A DNA stretch of 5,036 bases from Clostridia bacterium (GTDB lineage Bacteria > Bacillota > Clostridia > Oscillospirales > CAG-272), in contig CAAGKS010000072.1 of the NCBI GenBank assembly GCA_900770605.1, positions 1 through 5,036 on the forward strand, read 5' to 3'. The stretch's first letter is position 1. Each line of letters begins with the position of its first letter. The notes under the pieces are model-generated. The model was not told the DNA's origin and did no database searches. It saw only the letters and a program-made list of their open reading frames with translations. The translations under genes were made by a program, and so were the position numbers. Below are positions 1 to 5,036 of this stretch, in pieces.

Positions 1-1259
1 CCAAATATCGCCCAGGATATAGGAAGCAAAAACATAGTCGCCGCCACCGTTCCTATCGCGGTAAGCGCGCACGAGCGCAGAAAAGCGACCGCGGCTCTTG
101 CAAATCTATTCTTTCTCTTTCGCGGCAAAATAGCCTTTTGCGCGAGCGGATAAACAGTAATAACGCCAAGTGTTGCGAAAAAGGACATCCACATTCCAAG
201 CTCATAGATAGCGTACGGTGTCAAAAGTATGATAATAGCCACAGAAGCAAAGAGCGAGGTAACGGAATCGTTCTCCTCTGAGGTCAAGAACGCTACGTAG
301 ACCATGATCAGCATAAATACCGAGCGCATCGCCGACATTGAAAATCCCGTAAGGCACAACAGTCCAAAGGCGCAGACGGAAAGAATGGCGCAGCGGACTG
401 TCTTGCGGCAGCGCAGCTTTTTGAGCAAAGCTTCAACAGCGCCCAAAAGTATGGAAACGTGCAAGCCGCTTACCGCAAAGAGATGCGAGATGCCCGACCT
501 TCTGTAATCTCTTATCGTGCTTACGGAAAGCCCTGACGTATCTCCCGTCAGATATGCATTAGCCATACCGCCGGCTTCCTCGCCTAAGCACCCCACAAGA
601 CGCGCTCTGATCGCCGTTCGCATCTCGTCCAATATCACCGATACGCCGTTTTTGGAAAACAGCTTTTGGAAAAATCCGGCACTGCGGTCAAATCTTCTGA
701 CCATAACGCCCTCAGGCTCGTAGAGCGCGGCGGTAAGCGCTACGTCTTCCCTGTCCGTACGCTCATATCCCGTCTGCCCCATTATGCTCGCGTCCATTTC
801 ATAAAACTCCACTCTTGCGAGCAAGGTATCTCCAACGAGCAGCTTTTCTGCGCCAAACCCAAATACAAGTATCGCCTTGAACGATGCGCCCTCGCCGTCA
901 ACCTCTGTAACGTCAACGACGTACGACGAGCTATGCTGAGAATAGTACTGCGCACTGACGACGTCCATCTCGGCAACGCGCTCACCCACGTACTCACGGG
1001 AGCGCTGATGCGGCAGGTCTATGCGCAAGGAGTTATTCAACAATGCTCCAAGCACAAACAAAAAGCACATTATCAGCGAGATAAATCCATATTTTCTTAT
1101 CTTGAATATCAGACATACCGCCGCAAGCAACACAGCAATTCCAAGACATATCAGCGCAAGGATCACCTTCTCGGCAAGCACAAGGTGCGCGCAGAGGTAT
1201 GAGGAGAGCAAAAACAGACCGCAGCATACGCACAGCGGTCTTCTTCTGAACAGTTCCAT
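1..1259 (-). CDS. comEC: ComEC/Rec2 DNA-uptake channel, N-terminal part (C-terminus beyond left edge)
   Basis: This is the inner-membrane channel that carries single-stranded DNA into the cell during natural transformation. The frame is open from the ATG at 1259 to the window edge, giving 419 residues of a family usually about 700-800 long. It begins MELFRRRPL, as ComEC proteins often do. Hydrophobic segments lie near residues 8-28, 32-52 and 59-78. A soluble DUF4131/OB-like stretch follows (about 80-230) with short GD and EG turns, then the Competence domain with its signature GISHLFAVSGLHVS at 256-269, then further membrane helices to the edge. The metallo-beta-lactamase-like domain found in many members would lie outside the window. 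The start is supported by a GAGGGGAG ribosome site just upstream. No comEA or other competence gene is visible. Identity is nearly certain; whether the strain is transformable is not shown, as comEC is common in Clostridia without known competence. Confidence 0.96.
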   Translation of the reverse strand, partial: MELFRRRPLCVCCGLFLLSSYLCAHLVLAEKVILALICLGIAVLLAAVCLIFKIRKYGFISLIMCFLFVLGALLNNSLRIDLPHQRSREYVGERVAEMDVVSAQYYSQHSSSYVVDVTEVDGEGASFKAILVFGFGAEKLLVGDTLLARVEFYEMDASIMGQTGYERTDREDVALTAALYEPEGVMVRRFDRSAGFFQKLFSKNGVSVILDEMRTAIRARLVGCLGEEAGGMANAYLTGDTSGLSVSTIRDYRRSGISHLFAVSGLHVSILLGAVEALLKKLRCRKTVRCAILSVCAFGLLCLTGFSMSAMRSVFMLIMVYVAFLTSEENDSVTSLFASVAIIILLTPYAIYELGMWMSFFATLGVITVYPLAQKAILPRKRKNRFARAAVAFLRSCALTAIGTVAATMFLLPISWAIF

Positions 1260-1265
1260 AATTCA

Positions 1266-1275
1266 CTCTCCCCTC
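1266..1275 (-). promoter_or_regulatory. Ribosome binding site of comEC
   Basis: On the minus strand the sequence GAGGGGAGAG ends 6 bases before the ATG at 1259. It decides the start: a GTG at 1266 opens a different frame that is only a shadow, while the ATG frame carries the conserved ComEC protein. Confidence 0.7.
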
Positions 1276-1336
1276 GTGATATTTTCAGATCATTTTTTGC
1301 TATCAGTTAATAAAATCAAAAAAAATTTAATACAAT

Positions 1337-1365
1337 ATTTTACGAATAAATATTTTTCTTGACAA
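1337..1365 (-). promoter_or_regulatory. SigA-type promoter for comEC, overlapping the acyl carrier promoter
   Basis: Read on the minus strand there is TTGTCA (1365-1360), a 17-base spacer and TAAAAT (1342-1337). This is one mismatch from consensus in each box and has ideal spacing. Transcription would start near 1330, leaving a leader of about 70 bases before comEC. Its -35 box is the complement of the -35 box of the plus-strand promoter, offset by one base, so the two promoters cannot be fully occupied at once. This is a prediction from sequence; no start site has been measured. Confidence 0.65.
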
Positions 1366-1387
1366 ATCAAAAAAATTGTTGTATAAT
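1359..1387 (+). promoter_or_regulatory. Perfect consensus SigA promoter for the acyl carrier protein gene
   Basis: TTGACA at 1359-1364, exactly 17 bases, then TATAAT at 1382-1387. Both boxes match the housekeeping sigma consensus without mismatch, and the spacer is A-rich. The predicted start is near 1394, giving a 5' leader of about 58 bases. A promoter this strong fits an abundant small carrier protein. AT-rich DNA upstream (about 1290-1358) could act as an UP-like element. Confidence 0.9.
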
Positions 1388-1441
1388 GTTTGAGTGTATG
1401 AGATATACAGCATTTAATTCAAAGAATTCGATTATTATTTT

Positions 1442-1446
1442 GGAGG
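1442..1446 (+). promoter_or_regulatory. Ribosome binding site of the acyl carrier protein gene
   Basis: TGGAGGA ends 4-5 bases before the ATG at 1452. It excludes the longer in-frame reading that would start at 1359 inside the promoter. Confidence 0.85.
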
Positions 1447-1451
1447 AACAT

Positions 1452-1673
1452 ATGTACGAAAAGTTTGTTAATCTGCTGGTTGACGAGCTCCAGATCGACC
1501 GCAATGAGATAACTCTTGACGCTGAGCTTTCCGGAGACCTTGGAATAAACTCTATTGAGCTTGCTGACCTTGTTATGCTTTGCGAGGATAAGTTTGGAAT
1601 CGAGATCAACGATGACGATATCCGCAAATTCACAACAGTTGGTGACGTTGTTAATTACTTGGAGACTCTTTGA
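1452..1673 (+). CDS. Acyl carrier protein (phosphopantetheine-binding, stand-alone)
   Basis: A 73-residue acidic protein, the usual length for a type II acyl carrier protein. The fold is recognisable: helix I at about 3-14, the long loop, then LGINSIELADLVM at 30-42, where Ser34 is the expected 4'-phosphopantetheine attachment site at the start of helix II. FGIEINDDD and FTTVGDVVNYLETL form the rest. The family carries growing acyl chains as thioesters in the cytoplasm for fatty acid or related synthesis. The common DSL motif is NSI here, a variant found in many clostridial carrier proteins; it leaves open whether this is the housekeeping AcpP or a second, specialised carrier. The frame is open further upstream to 1359, but that part covers the promoter; the ATG at 1452 follows GGAGG at 1442-1446 with 5 bases between. 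It is monocistronic, and no fab, pks or nrps gene is next to it. Confidence 0.93.
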   Translation: MYEKFVNLLVDELQIDRNEITLDAELSGDLGINSIELADLVMLCEDKFGIEINDDDIRKFTTVGDVVNYLETL

Positions 1674-1686
1674 TTTGTTATTCCTT

Positions 1687-1720
1687 TAAGGGACTGTTAA
1701 AAAACAGTCCCTTATTTTTT
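1687..1720 (+). terminator. Intrinsic terminator after the acyl carrier gene, shared with the convergent regulator gene
   Basis: An 11-base perfect stem, AAGGGACTGTT (1688-1698) with AACAGTCCCTT (1703-1713), around an AAAA loop; the T at 1687 and A at 1714 can add a twelfth pair. The plus strand continues into a run of Ts from 1715, a textbook rho-independent terminator 14 bases after the TGA. On the minus strand the same hairpin begins about 6 bases after the regulator's stop codon but lacks a U-run afterwards, so it would be weaker in that direction. Confidence 0.92.
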
Positions 1721-2355
1721 TATTTCTTTATTGCAAGTACAGTTCTGTATCCTTTTCCTCTTACCGCAAATATCAACCTTCTGCCAAGCGGATCCTCGAG
1801 CTTTTTGCGCAAGCGGCAGATATACACCTCTGCCATATTTCCCTGATCCGCACCGAGAAGCTGTGAGATCTGCTCACGCTCCACAAGCTCCCCCTTTGCC
1901 GAGCAAAGCGCGTCAAGCACCGAAAGCTCGTTAGGAGTAAGCTTTACACGGACGTTCTCTACCATAACGGAATTAGTATCTTTATCGGTAACGTAGACGG
2001 TATTATAACCGCAAGCCGCCTCGCTCTTGTCTGCGCCCGTCTGAAGATCTTCGTGCTCAATAGCGCGAAAAACGCCGCCAATAGCGCTGATCGGAGTAGG
2101 CCACGGCAAAGTATATACGCGCGCAGAATATCCTACGCCCTCAAAGTACGATGAAACGTTGACTATCGGGCAGGAATATCCGCCTATGGCGTCCTTGACA
2201 GTATCATTATCAACTACTATACAGTCAACGGCGCCGTCAAGCTCCGAAACACTGCGGTATCTTTTCAGCACGTAAGGAAGAAGCGCAAGCTCCATTTCAA
2301 AAAAGCTCGCGAACTCCTCATTATTCGTTATCAATGCAATCTTTTCAAGCTTCAT
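1720..2355 (-). CDS. Winged-helix response regulator with a degenerate receiver domain (OmpR/PhoB type)
   Basis: A 211-residue protein. Residues about 132-208 form a clear Trans_reg_C winged helix: KLTPNELSVLDALCSAKGE, a recognition helix around AEVYICRLRKKLE (175-187), and the hairpin signature VRGKGYRTVL at 198-207. Residues 1-100 align in outline with a receiver domain: a first strand KIALIT, and DCIVVDND at 44-51, where Asp49 sits in the phosphoacceptor position. The other catalytic residues are missing: the acidic pair after strand 1 is Asn11-Asn12, and the conserved Lys-Pro near strand 5 is Trp85-Pro86. It is therefore likely to work without classical Mg-dependent phosphotransfer. Its start lies 6 bases after the dus stop, so the two are probably translated from one message, with a GGGGA sequence at the end of dus as a modest ribosome site. 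No histidine kinase is visible. Its target genes cannot be told from sequence. Confidence 0.9.
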   Translation of the reverse strand: MKLEKIALITNNEEFASFFEMELALLPYVLKRYRSVSELDGAVDCIVVDNDTVKDAIGGYSCPIVNVSSYFEGVGYSARVYTLPWPTPISAIGGVFRAIEHEDLQTGADKSEAACGYNTVYVTDKDTNSVMVENVRVKLTPNELSVLDALCSAKGELVEREQISQLLGADQGNMAEVYICRLRKKLEDPLGRRLIFAVRGKGYRTVLAIKK

Positions 2356-2361
2356 AATAGA

Positions 2362-3390
2362 TCATTCCCCGTCCTGTGAGCTGATAAGCTCTTCAAAAAC
2401 TCGCTCGACGTCCTCATAGCAACAAGAGGTCATTATCTTAGCTCTCGCCTGAGCCGCCCCTCTTACTCCGTCTATGTACCACGCCATGTGCTTCTTGCCC
2501 TCGGCAATACCTGTTCTCTCGCCCTTTTCGAGTATCATATCGCAAAGCTGCCCAAGAGCCGTACTGAATTTTTCTTCAAGACTTGGATATATAAATTCGC
2601 GGCCTTCGAGTCGCGCGCCTATCTCGGAGAATATCCAGGGATTTCCCTGCGCTCCTCTTCCTATCATAACGCCATCGCAACCCGTATCGTTCATCATTCT
2701 GATGGCATCGTCCGCGCTGTAAATATCACCGTTTCCTATCACGGGAACAGAAACCGCCTCCTTGACCGCCTTGATCACAGCAGGATCTATCCCGGGTAAA
2801 TATAACTGCTCCCTCGTTCTCGCGTGAACGCATATCAAGGATGCGCCTGACTGTTCAAGGATCTTCGCCATCTCGGGCGCGTTTACTGAATTACGGTCCC
2901 AGCCTGCGCGTATCTTGACGGTAACAGGTATCTTCACGGCGTCCACCACCGCTCTGACTATTCGTCCTGCAAGCGCAGGATCCTTCATAAGCGCGCTTCC
3001 CTCGCCGTTTGAGGTTATCTTTCGGACAGGACAGCCCATATTTATATCTATTGCCGCAGGTGCGATATCGGATCGGCAGCCCTTATACGAGCAAGCCTCT
3101 ATCATTGCCGCAGCTTCCGCCATAAACTCAGGCTCACTGCCGAATATCTGCACGCTCATAGGCATCTGACTTTGCAATACTCTTGCAAGCGATGCGGTGT
3201 TACACGCCTCGGCACTGAGCTTTTTGGACTTTTGCTCGTAACACAACGCTTTTGCGCACACCATCTCGCTGACGGTAAACTCCGCGCCGTTCTTAATACA
3301 AAGCTCTCTGAACGTAGAGTCAGTAACGCCCGCCATAGGCGCTAACATAAGTCCGTATTTTAATTGATGATCTCCGATTTTTAACGACAT
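2362..3390 (-). CDS. dusB: tRNA-dihydrouridine synthase, DusB family
   Basis: An FMN-dependent enzyme that reduces selected uridines in tRNA to 5,6-dihydrouridine in the cytoplasm, using NADPH. The 342 residues match the family's usual length. Visible motifs in order: FMN-binding APMAGVTDSTFR (17-28), VQIFG (80-84), DINMGCP (115-121) with catalytic Cys120, VKIRAGWD (158-165) with Lys159, VHARTREQ (188-195) with His189, IGNGDI (218-223), and the FMN phosphate loop MIGRGAQGNPWIF (242-254). A helical C-terminal domain holds KKHMAWYIDGVRGA (299-312). A short Cys-containing insertion lies just before the catalytic strand (about 100-112). The start MSLKIGDHQLK fits the family, but the ribosome site is weak (AGAGAGA). 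It is the first gene of an operon with the response regulator. The exact DusB assignment over other clostridial Dus paralogues rests on motif style. Confidence 0.95.
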   Translation of the reverse strand: MSLKIGDHQLKYGLMLAPMAGVTDSTFRELCIKNGAEFTVSEMVCAKALCYEQKSKKLSAEACNTASLARVLQSQMPMSVQIFGSEPEFMAEAAAMIEACSYKGCRSDIAPAAIDINMGCPVRKITSNGEGSALMKDPALAGRIVRAVVDAVKIPVTVKIRAGWDRNSVNAPEMAKILEQSGASLICVHARTREQLYLPGIDPAVIKAVKEAVSVPVIGNGDIYSADDAIRMMNDTGCDGVMIGRGAQGNPWIFSEIGARLEGREFIYPSLEEKFSTALGQLCDMILEKGERTGIAEGKKHMAWYIDGVRGAAQARAKIMTSCCYEDVERVFEELISSQDGE

Positions 3391-3413
3391 ATCAATTTCT
3401 CTCTAAAACTTGA

Positions 3414-3441
3414 TTTATATTTTTTGTTGATTAAGGTTGAA
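3414..3441 (-). promoter_or_regulatory. Possible promoter of the dus-regulator operon
   Basis: On the minus strand, TTCAAC (3441-3436), a 16-base spacer and TATAAA (3419-3414) lie just upstream of dus. The -10 box is good and the -35 box is only moderate. Transcription would start near 3407, a leader of under 20 bases. Other AT-rich hexamers nearby could serve instead, so this is a candidate only. Confidence 0.4.
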
Positions 3442-3520
3442 AAAAATATTCTGCTCTCATTTTCACTCGTTTCGGCTTTTATTTTAAGGCTTTTAGCGAA
3501 TTTCAGTCGAACGATTTTAA

Positions 3521-3549
3521 TTGACATTATTTACAGAAAATGGTAAAAT
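3521..3549 (+). promoter_or_regulatory. Strong extended -10 promoter for the LRR membrane protein
   Basis: TTGACA at 3521-3526, a 17-base spacer, and TAAAAT at 3544-3549 preceded by TGG, an extended -10 element. The predicted start near 3556 leaves a leader of about 28 bases with AAGGAG at 3571-3576 and 7 bases to the ATG. The strength of both promoter and ribosome site suggests the gene is well expressed. Confidence 0.85.
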
Positions 3550-3583
3550 TTCACTATAAAACCAAAAAACAAGGAGCAGAAAA

Positions 3584-4387
3584 ATGAAAGTATTTGAAAA
3601 AATCAAGCAAAAATTTGAAGGTATCAAGGAAAGCTCTCAAAAGTTGCCCGTAAAGAAGATCTTCATCATCTCGGCACTTGTCCTGATGATAATAACCACA
3701 GTTATCATAACGGGAATAGCCGCCTCTGAAAGCACTGATCCTACGGGAGACAACGCCACTCCGAGCACCCCCGGTGACGACGTAAGCGTATTCAATCCCC
3801 TTCCCGATGACACGGGCAGCGGCGTACAAGGCGGCGCAAATGAGGACGAGCCTGTCATACACACCGACGAGCGCGGATTGGAATTTATAAGCCTTGGAAA
3901 CGGCACCTGCTACGTAAACGGATTTGGTAGCTGTCAGCTTGCAGAGATCAAGATCCCTGCCAAAAGTCCCGCCGGCGACACCGTTGTAAAGATAAGCTCA
4001 AAGGCGTTCTCCGGCTCTGATAAGCTGCTTACGATAAGCATTCCGTCAACGGTAAAGACTATCGAAACAGGCGCATTCAGAGGTTGCAGCAATCTCGTCA
4101 GCATAGAGGTCGACACCGATAATAGCGTATATTGCTCGGTGAGCGGAGTTTTATTTTCAAAGGACAAGACCACTCTCGTCTCTTATCCCATAAACCGCGC
4201 AAGCACGTCGTATATGCTCCCCTCTGACGTAAGATCTATAGGCGCATACGCGTTCGAGGGCGTAAGAAACCTCAAAAAGCTTCTCTACAAGGAAAACATT
4301 TCGAGCTTCCAGAAAATAAACGTGCTCTTAGGTAATGAGATACTTAACGATATGACCATAACCTGCAATTACGTACCCGCTAAATAA
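3584..4387 (+). CDS. Membrane-anchored extracellular LRR_5 (BspA-like) protein
   Basis: A 267-residue protein of unknown specific role. Residues 1-25 are a Lys-rich cytoplasmic tail (MKVFEKIKQKF...), 26-46 one hydrophobic helix, and 47-93 a Ser/Thr/Pro/Gly/Asp-rich linker. From about 98 on comes a leucine-rich repeat domain of the BspA/LRR_5 kind: GNGTCYVNGFGSC (105-117), ISSKAFSGSDKLLTISIP (137-154), IETGAFRGCSNLVSIEV (160-176), SGVLFSKDKTTLVSYP (187-202), and a last repeat SIGAYAFEGVRNLKKL (218-233). Positive charge before the helix predicts the C-terminal part outside the cell. A signal-peptidase cut near residues 44-47 cannot be excluded. No sortase motif is present. Family members are common surface proteins of gut Clostridia; some relatives take part in adhesion, but that should not be carried over here. 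The gene has its own promoter and is divergent from dus. Confidence 0.92.
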   Translation: MKVFEKIKQKFEGIKESSQKLPVKKIFIISALVLMIITTVIITGIAASESTDPTGDNATPSTPGDDVSVFNPLPDDTGSGVQGGANEDEPVIHTDERGLEFISLGNGTCYVNGFGSCQLAEIKIPAKSPAGDTVVKISSKAFSGSDKLLTISIPSTVKTIETGAFRGCSNLVSIEVDTDNSVYCSVSGVLFSKDKTTLVSYPINRASTSYMLPSDVRSIGAYAFEGVRNLKKLLYKENISSFQKINVLLGNEILNDMTITCNYVPAK

Positions 4388-4391
4388 ATGC

Positions 4392-4427
4392 AAGGGACTG
4401 CCTCAAACATAGCTCAGGCAGTCCCTT
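4392..4427. terminator. Bidirectional hairpin terminator between convergent LRR and mrp genes
   Basis: A 12-base perfect stem, AAGGGACTGCCT (4392-4403) with AGGCAGTCCCTT (4416-4427), around a 12-base loop. It begins 4 bases after the TAA of the LRR gene and ends 5 bases before the stop codon of mrp, so it can serve both genes. T-rich but interrupted tails follow on both strands (TTTATGCTTACATTTTT on plus; TTGCATTTATTTA on minus). Its outer nine pairs are identical to those of the terminator at 1687-1720. Confidence 0.85.
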
Positions 4428-4432
4428 TATGC

Positions 4433-5036
4433 TTACATTTTTCTTTGAGTTCTGTTTACAAGCACCTCTGCCGCCGCTTCAAGATAATTATTGTCCATCA
4501 TCTCGATCCAGCCCTTATCCACGAGCGCGGAGAGCTTGGGATCCATAGGAATACGTCCGAGAAGATCGTATCCGAACTTTTCAGCGATCTTTTCCATATG
4601 ACCGTCGCCGAATACCTTTATCTCCTCGCCACAGTTAGGACACTTGACGTAGCTCATATTCTCAACCAGACCGTAAACGGGAACGTTCATCATCTGAGCC
4701 ATATTGGCAGCCTTTTCCACGATCATGGAAACAAGCTCCTGAGGGCTGCTTACTATAACTATTCCGTCTATCGGGATAGACTGGAACACGGTGAGCGGTA
4801 CGTCGCCTGTTCCGGGAGGACAGTCTATGAACATATAGTCGATATCGTGCCAGATGGTATCCGTCCAGAACTGCTTGACAGCGCCCGCGATAACGGGGCC
4901 TCTCCAAACCACAGGCTTGGTCTCGTCGTCAAGCATAAGGTTTACGGACATAATATCTATACCCGAGGTGGTCGTGGGGGGGATCATTCCGTTAGCATCA
5001 CCCTCAACGGTTGCTTTGAGGCCAAACGCCTTGGGG
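4433..5036 (-). CDS. mrp: Mrp/NBP35-type Fe-S cluster carrier ATPase, C-terminal part (N-terminus beyond right edge)
   Basis: A cytoplasmic P-loop ATPase of the ParA/MinD superfamily that, in studied relatives, holds an Fe-S cluster and passes it to target proteins. The frame is open from the edge to the TAA at 4433, giving 200 residues; the Walker A part is missing because the window ends. Visible in order: FGLKATVEG near the edge, IDIMSVNLML, WRGPVIAGAVKQFWTD (fragment 44-59), the switch/Walker B segment DCPPGTGDVPLT (71-82), SSPQELVSMIVEKAANM, GLVENMSY (122-129), and CPNC at 132-135, the cysteine pair that binds the cluster between two subunits in this family. The ATG at 4987 is internal and not the true start. 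Converges on the LRR gene; the hairpin at 4392-4427 follows it. Identification is firm; the true length and any fused N-terminal domain cannot be seen. Confidence 0.95.
   Translation of the reverse strand, partial: PKAFGLKATVEGDANGMIPPTTTSGIDIMSVNLMLDDETKPVVWRGPVIAGAVKQFWTDTIWHDIDYMFIDCPPGTGDVPLTVFQSIPIDGIVIVSSPQELVSMIVEKAANMAQMMNVPVYGLVENMSYVKCPNCGEEIKVFGDGHMEKIAEKFGYDLLGRIPMDPKLSALVDKGWIEMMDNNYLEAAAEVLVNRTQRKM

Noticed and set aside
304..1202. Several overlapping plus-strand open frames opposite comEC, up to 178 codons
   Set aside because: They lie wholly inside the minus-strand ComEC frame, have no ribosome sites, and give compositions rich in Arg/Ser/His without domain patterns. They are antisense shadows.
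1033..1266. Minus-strand frame from the GTG at 1266
   Set aside because: It is out of frame with ComEC, starts 7 bases before the ComEC ATG and encodes nothing recognisable; the ComEC frame carries the conserved motif.
1395..1409. Inverted repeat TGTAT-N5-ATACA at the predicted start of the acyl carrier transcript, and AATTC-AAA-GAATT at 1416-1428
   Set aside because: Both arms are only five bases in AT-rich DNA, and neither matches the FapR or FabT operators known to me. Too weak to call an operator.
1359..1451. In-frame N-terminal extension of the acyl carrier protein
   Set aside because: The extension covers the promoter and leader, and the ribosome site at 1442-1446 points to the ATG at 1452. 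The family does not have such an extension.
1260..1451. Possible riboswitch or small RNA in the acyl carrier leader
   Set aside because: The leader is about 58 bases, AT-rich and without a stable fold or a known riboswitch core.
3474..3495. Direct repeat GGCTTTTA twice in the dus-LRR gap, flanked by TTCG and CGAA
   Set aside because: Short, with no clear relation to either promoter; may be chance.
3554..4173. Minus-strand open frames opposite the LRR gene
   Set aside because: Antisense to a well-supported gene with promoter, ribosome site and recognisable repeats; no independent signals.
1..5036. Mobile element, CRISPR, phage, toxin-antitoxin or tRNA content
   Set aside because: No transposase, integrase, spaced repeats, att-like duplication or tRNA cloverleaf was seen on either strand.

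Overview
The window looks like an ordinary chromosomal stretch from a low-to-moderate GC Gram-positive anaerobe of the class Clostridia, most likely of the Ruminococcaceae/Oscillospiraceae type. This rests on protein content (a BspA-like LRR protein with the clostridial GTCYV...G.GSC signature, a ComEC with a short 5' leader, and an Mrp with the FWTD.IW and CPNC signatures), on strong SigA-type promoters with 17-base spacers, and on AT-rich gaps between denser coding DNA. The assignment is inferred from recognised sequence style, not from a database search.

Layout: (1) 1-1259, minus strand: the N-terminal 419 residues of the DNA-uptake channel ComEC, running off the left edge. (2) 1260-1451: an AT-rich divergent control region in which two promoters facing opposite ways share the same -35 bases, one for comEC and one for the next gene. 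(3) 1452-1673, plus: a stand-alone acyl carrier protein, closed by a strong hairpin terminator. (4) 3390-1720, minus: a two-gene operon, a DusB-type tRNA-dihydrouridine synthase followed 6 bases later by a winged-helix response regulator whose receiver domain has lost most of its phosphorylation chemistry. (5) 3391-3583: a second divergent control region. (6) 3584-4387, plus: a single-pass membrane protein with an extracellular LRR_5 domain, under an extended -10 promoter. (7) 4392-4427: a hairpin between convergent genes, with the same arm sequence as the first terminator. (8) 4433-5036, minus: the C-terminal 200 residues of an Mrp/NBP35-type Fe-S carrier ATPase, running off the right edge.

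The genes do not form one pathway. DNA uptake, an acyl carrier, tRNA modification plus a regulator, a surface protein and Fe-S cluster transfer are separate jobs, and gene orientation alternates so that each unit has its own promoter and shares terminators. I see no mobile element, CRISPR array, RNA gene, prophage or defence locus. Nothing amounts to a clearly new system. The points most worth a second look are the degenerate-receiver regulator co-transcribed with dus, the overlapping divergent promoters with two phased A-tract repeats, and the repeated terminator arm.
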